A stretch of 64,000 nt of DNA from Kalaharituber pfeilii (lineage: Eukaryota > Ascomycota > Pezizomycetes > Pezizales > Pezizaceae). The number at the start of each line of letters is the position of its first letter. Within the stretch, counting starts at the first letter, position 1. The notes under the pieces were generated by a model. It worked only from the letters and a program-made list of their open reading frames with translations. It did no database searches and had not been told where the DNA came from. Location: assembly GCA_015179045.1 (NCBI GenBank), contig WHUZ01000068.1, forward strand, positions 62,001 through 126,000, in the 5' to 3' direction. A program made the translations under genes and the position numbers. Positions 62,735 to 64,000 of this stretch are shown piece after piece.

Positions 62735-63024
62735 ATGTCTGCGCCCACAACCGCCTTCTCCTCCATTCCTCGCACCCCATTCCTTGGTCGCTACACCACA
62801 GTCCTCATCGACCTTCTCCGCGTCAACGCCGGCGAAAACGTGGTCCTCTGTGACTACGCCCTGCTGGCAAAGCCGGACGCGCATTTGGAAGAAGACGGCC
62901 TTGTGCATCCGAGGACGGGATCTGTGTAATGGCACAGGTGTCGTCATGCCAAAGGATCTCATCATCCTCCACAAGCACAGCGATCATTACTCAATCCAGA
63001 CAGCCAAACCCGTAAAGCTTAAAG
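62735..63024 (+). pseudogene. Broken Tse2-like ADP-ribosyltransferase toxin-family protein
   Basis: The first part (from the ATG at 62735, MSAPTTAFSSIPRTPFLGRY) contains NVVLCDYALLAKPDAHLEED and ends in a stop at about 62927-62929. The second part, in another frame, contains PKDLIILHKHSDHYSIQTA. The combination of a Pro-rich start, LxKPDxHxEEDGLVxP and LHxHSDHYSxQTA matches what I know of fungal proteins with the Tse2 ADP-ribosyltransferase toxin fold. Family members normally continue with a conserved helix after this motif. I do not see it after the possible splice donor at 63025. A frameshift near 62925 and the missing C-terminus argue for a relic, though an unseen intron or sequencing error could explain the first break. 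The family call rests on motif memory, not a search. Confidence 0.45.
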
Positions 63025-63662
63025 GTACATGCCACGCAACATCCCACTCACCACCATCCTACCATCTGCGCTGCCTGCCCACCTCCATGACCTCGTCGCC
63101 CACCACCACCATGACCCGTGCTCCTTCCACTTCCACTTCCCTCTCCCCGACTCCTTAGAGATGGAGTTCGAGTACATACTGATGTATAATGATTATGATT
63201 TATAATTATTCAAATCTCGACACCTGCATCACCAAGCTTTTGCACAACCACATGCAGGGATGATAAAGATGGAGTTTTGCGATAAACATCCTTTTTAGCC
63301 TGTCAATGGTTAAGGAGCTAGGGGGGTGAGCTGAGGTAGAGCGCAACAATGCTATCACTGACTTGGCCAATGAAGGAGGTTCATTAGAAGAACCGGTGAT
63401 AGTTGGTGGATGGAGTGTGTACATATCAGGAGTTGTATCTAAAACAGGTAAAAGCAGAACAGCCGCAACTAGACTGACACACAAACATAGAAGAAACAGC
63501 AGAGGCCTGCGATCCGTATTTTACTTGAGATTGACTTGGCGAAGAAAGGCCGAGGTTAAGCACACAGGCTTCACTAAAAAAGCCCTCCAGCGGCGCCAAA
63601 AACCTGCTGGCCACAAAAATTTTGAAGCAGTGCCGTGCCCCCACACATGGAGGGGCCATCTA

Positions 63663-63667
<5 letters not shown>
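63025..63667. other. No gene recognised
   Basis: Low-complexity CCACC/TTCCAC sequence to about 63160, then AT-rich sequence. A 117-codon plus frame at 63363-63716 runs into the poly-T of the next LINE tail and is not convincing. Confidence 0.4.
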
Positions 63668-63700
<33 letters not shown>

Positions 63701-63751
63701 TTTTTTGATCACGTAACCGCGCATACAGGCTCTCAGTCTATGGCAGGATGG
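63668..63751 (-). mobile_element. Short LINE tail, family 2
   Basis: Flanked by CATCTATGCAT (63657-63667) and CATCCATGCAT (63753-63763). The insert is a T run, CACGTAACCGCGCATACAGG and CTCTCAGTCTATGGCAGG. Confidence 0.8.
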
Positions 63752-63813
63752 TCATCCATGCATGCCGCTGTTGCAATACAGCTGGACTTGATGGCTCTTC
63801 CTTCACTTGCCCC

Positions 63814-63869
63814 CTTTTTTTTTTTTTTTAATGTCATTGCTCGCATGCCGCCCTATGGGCTATAGCGAG
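63814..63869 (-). mobile_element. Short LINE tail, family 1
   Basis: A T run followed by AATGTCATTGCTCGCATGCC and GCCCTATGGGCTATAGCGAG. Approximate target duplications ACTTGCCC (63805-63812) and ACTTACCC (63870-63877). Confidence 0.65.
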
Positions 63870-64000
63870 ACTTACCCTCTTTGATTTCTGCCAATCCTGA
63901 GGCCGGCACACTGACTGCCGCCTCCTATAAGCGGAAAATGCAAATAGGAAGAGAAAAGAGAAAGCCACGAAGAGAGAATTAGAAAGGCAAAAACAAAACA

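Overview
This looks like a gene-poor, repeat-rich stretch of a filamentous ascomycete genome. The evidence is short GT-AG introns of about 60-130 bp, a fungal NACHT-ankyrin (STAND/NLR-like) gene family, and 5'-truncated non-LTR retrotransposon tails and MITEs in many places. A Pezizomycete such as a truffle or morel is possible, but nothing in the window proves it.

The left 46 kb is built around one NLR-like gene family. Copy A (1-4663) is cut by the window edge. Copies B (13745-18592) and C (34771-39680) are complete in outline, and fragment D (42384-44565) is only a piece of the repeat array. Each full gene has nine exons: a basic Ser/Arg-rich N-terminus, a helical N-terminal domain, a NACHT NTPase whose P-loop sits alone on a 25-nt exon, a winged-helix-like region, and 14-18 nearly identical 33-residue ankyrin units. 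Every copy is broken in a different way. A has a 1-nt deletion and a nonsense codon, B a 1-nt deletion, C an 11-nt insertion and an early stop, and D is fragmentary.

B and C lie in a segmental duplication (about 7091-20083 and 27301-41803). It also carries 6.6-7.5 kb of shared upstream DNA containing a decayed minus-strand coding tract. Between the two copies is a 4.5-kb inverted-repeat element (22544-27093). A Tc1/mariner-type MITE (26061-26915) and a solo LTR (25297-26055) are nested in its right arm. Two more TA-flanked MITEs sit in an intron of A (1614-1899) and beside D (45508-46293).

The right part (46-64 kb) has no convincing large gene. It holds short LINE-tail insertions with clear target-site duplications, homopolymers, one small minus-strand membrane-protein-like frame, and a broken relative of fungal Tse2-type ADP-ribosyltransferase toxin proteins (62735-63024).

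The NLR-like proteins would be expected to sense ligands with the ankyrin array and signal through NACHT-driven oligomerisation, as in fungal non-self recognition. The near-identical units and array-length differences fit a fast birth-and-death system, here seen mostly as broken copies.
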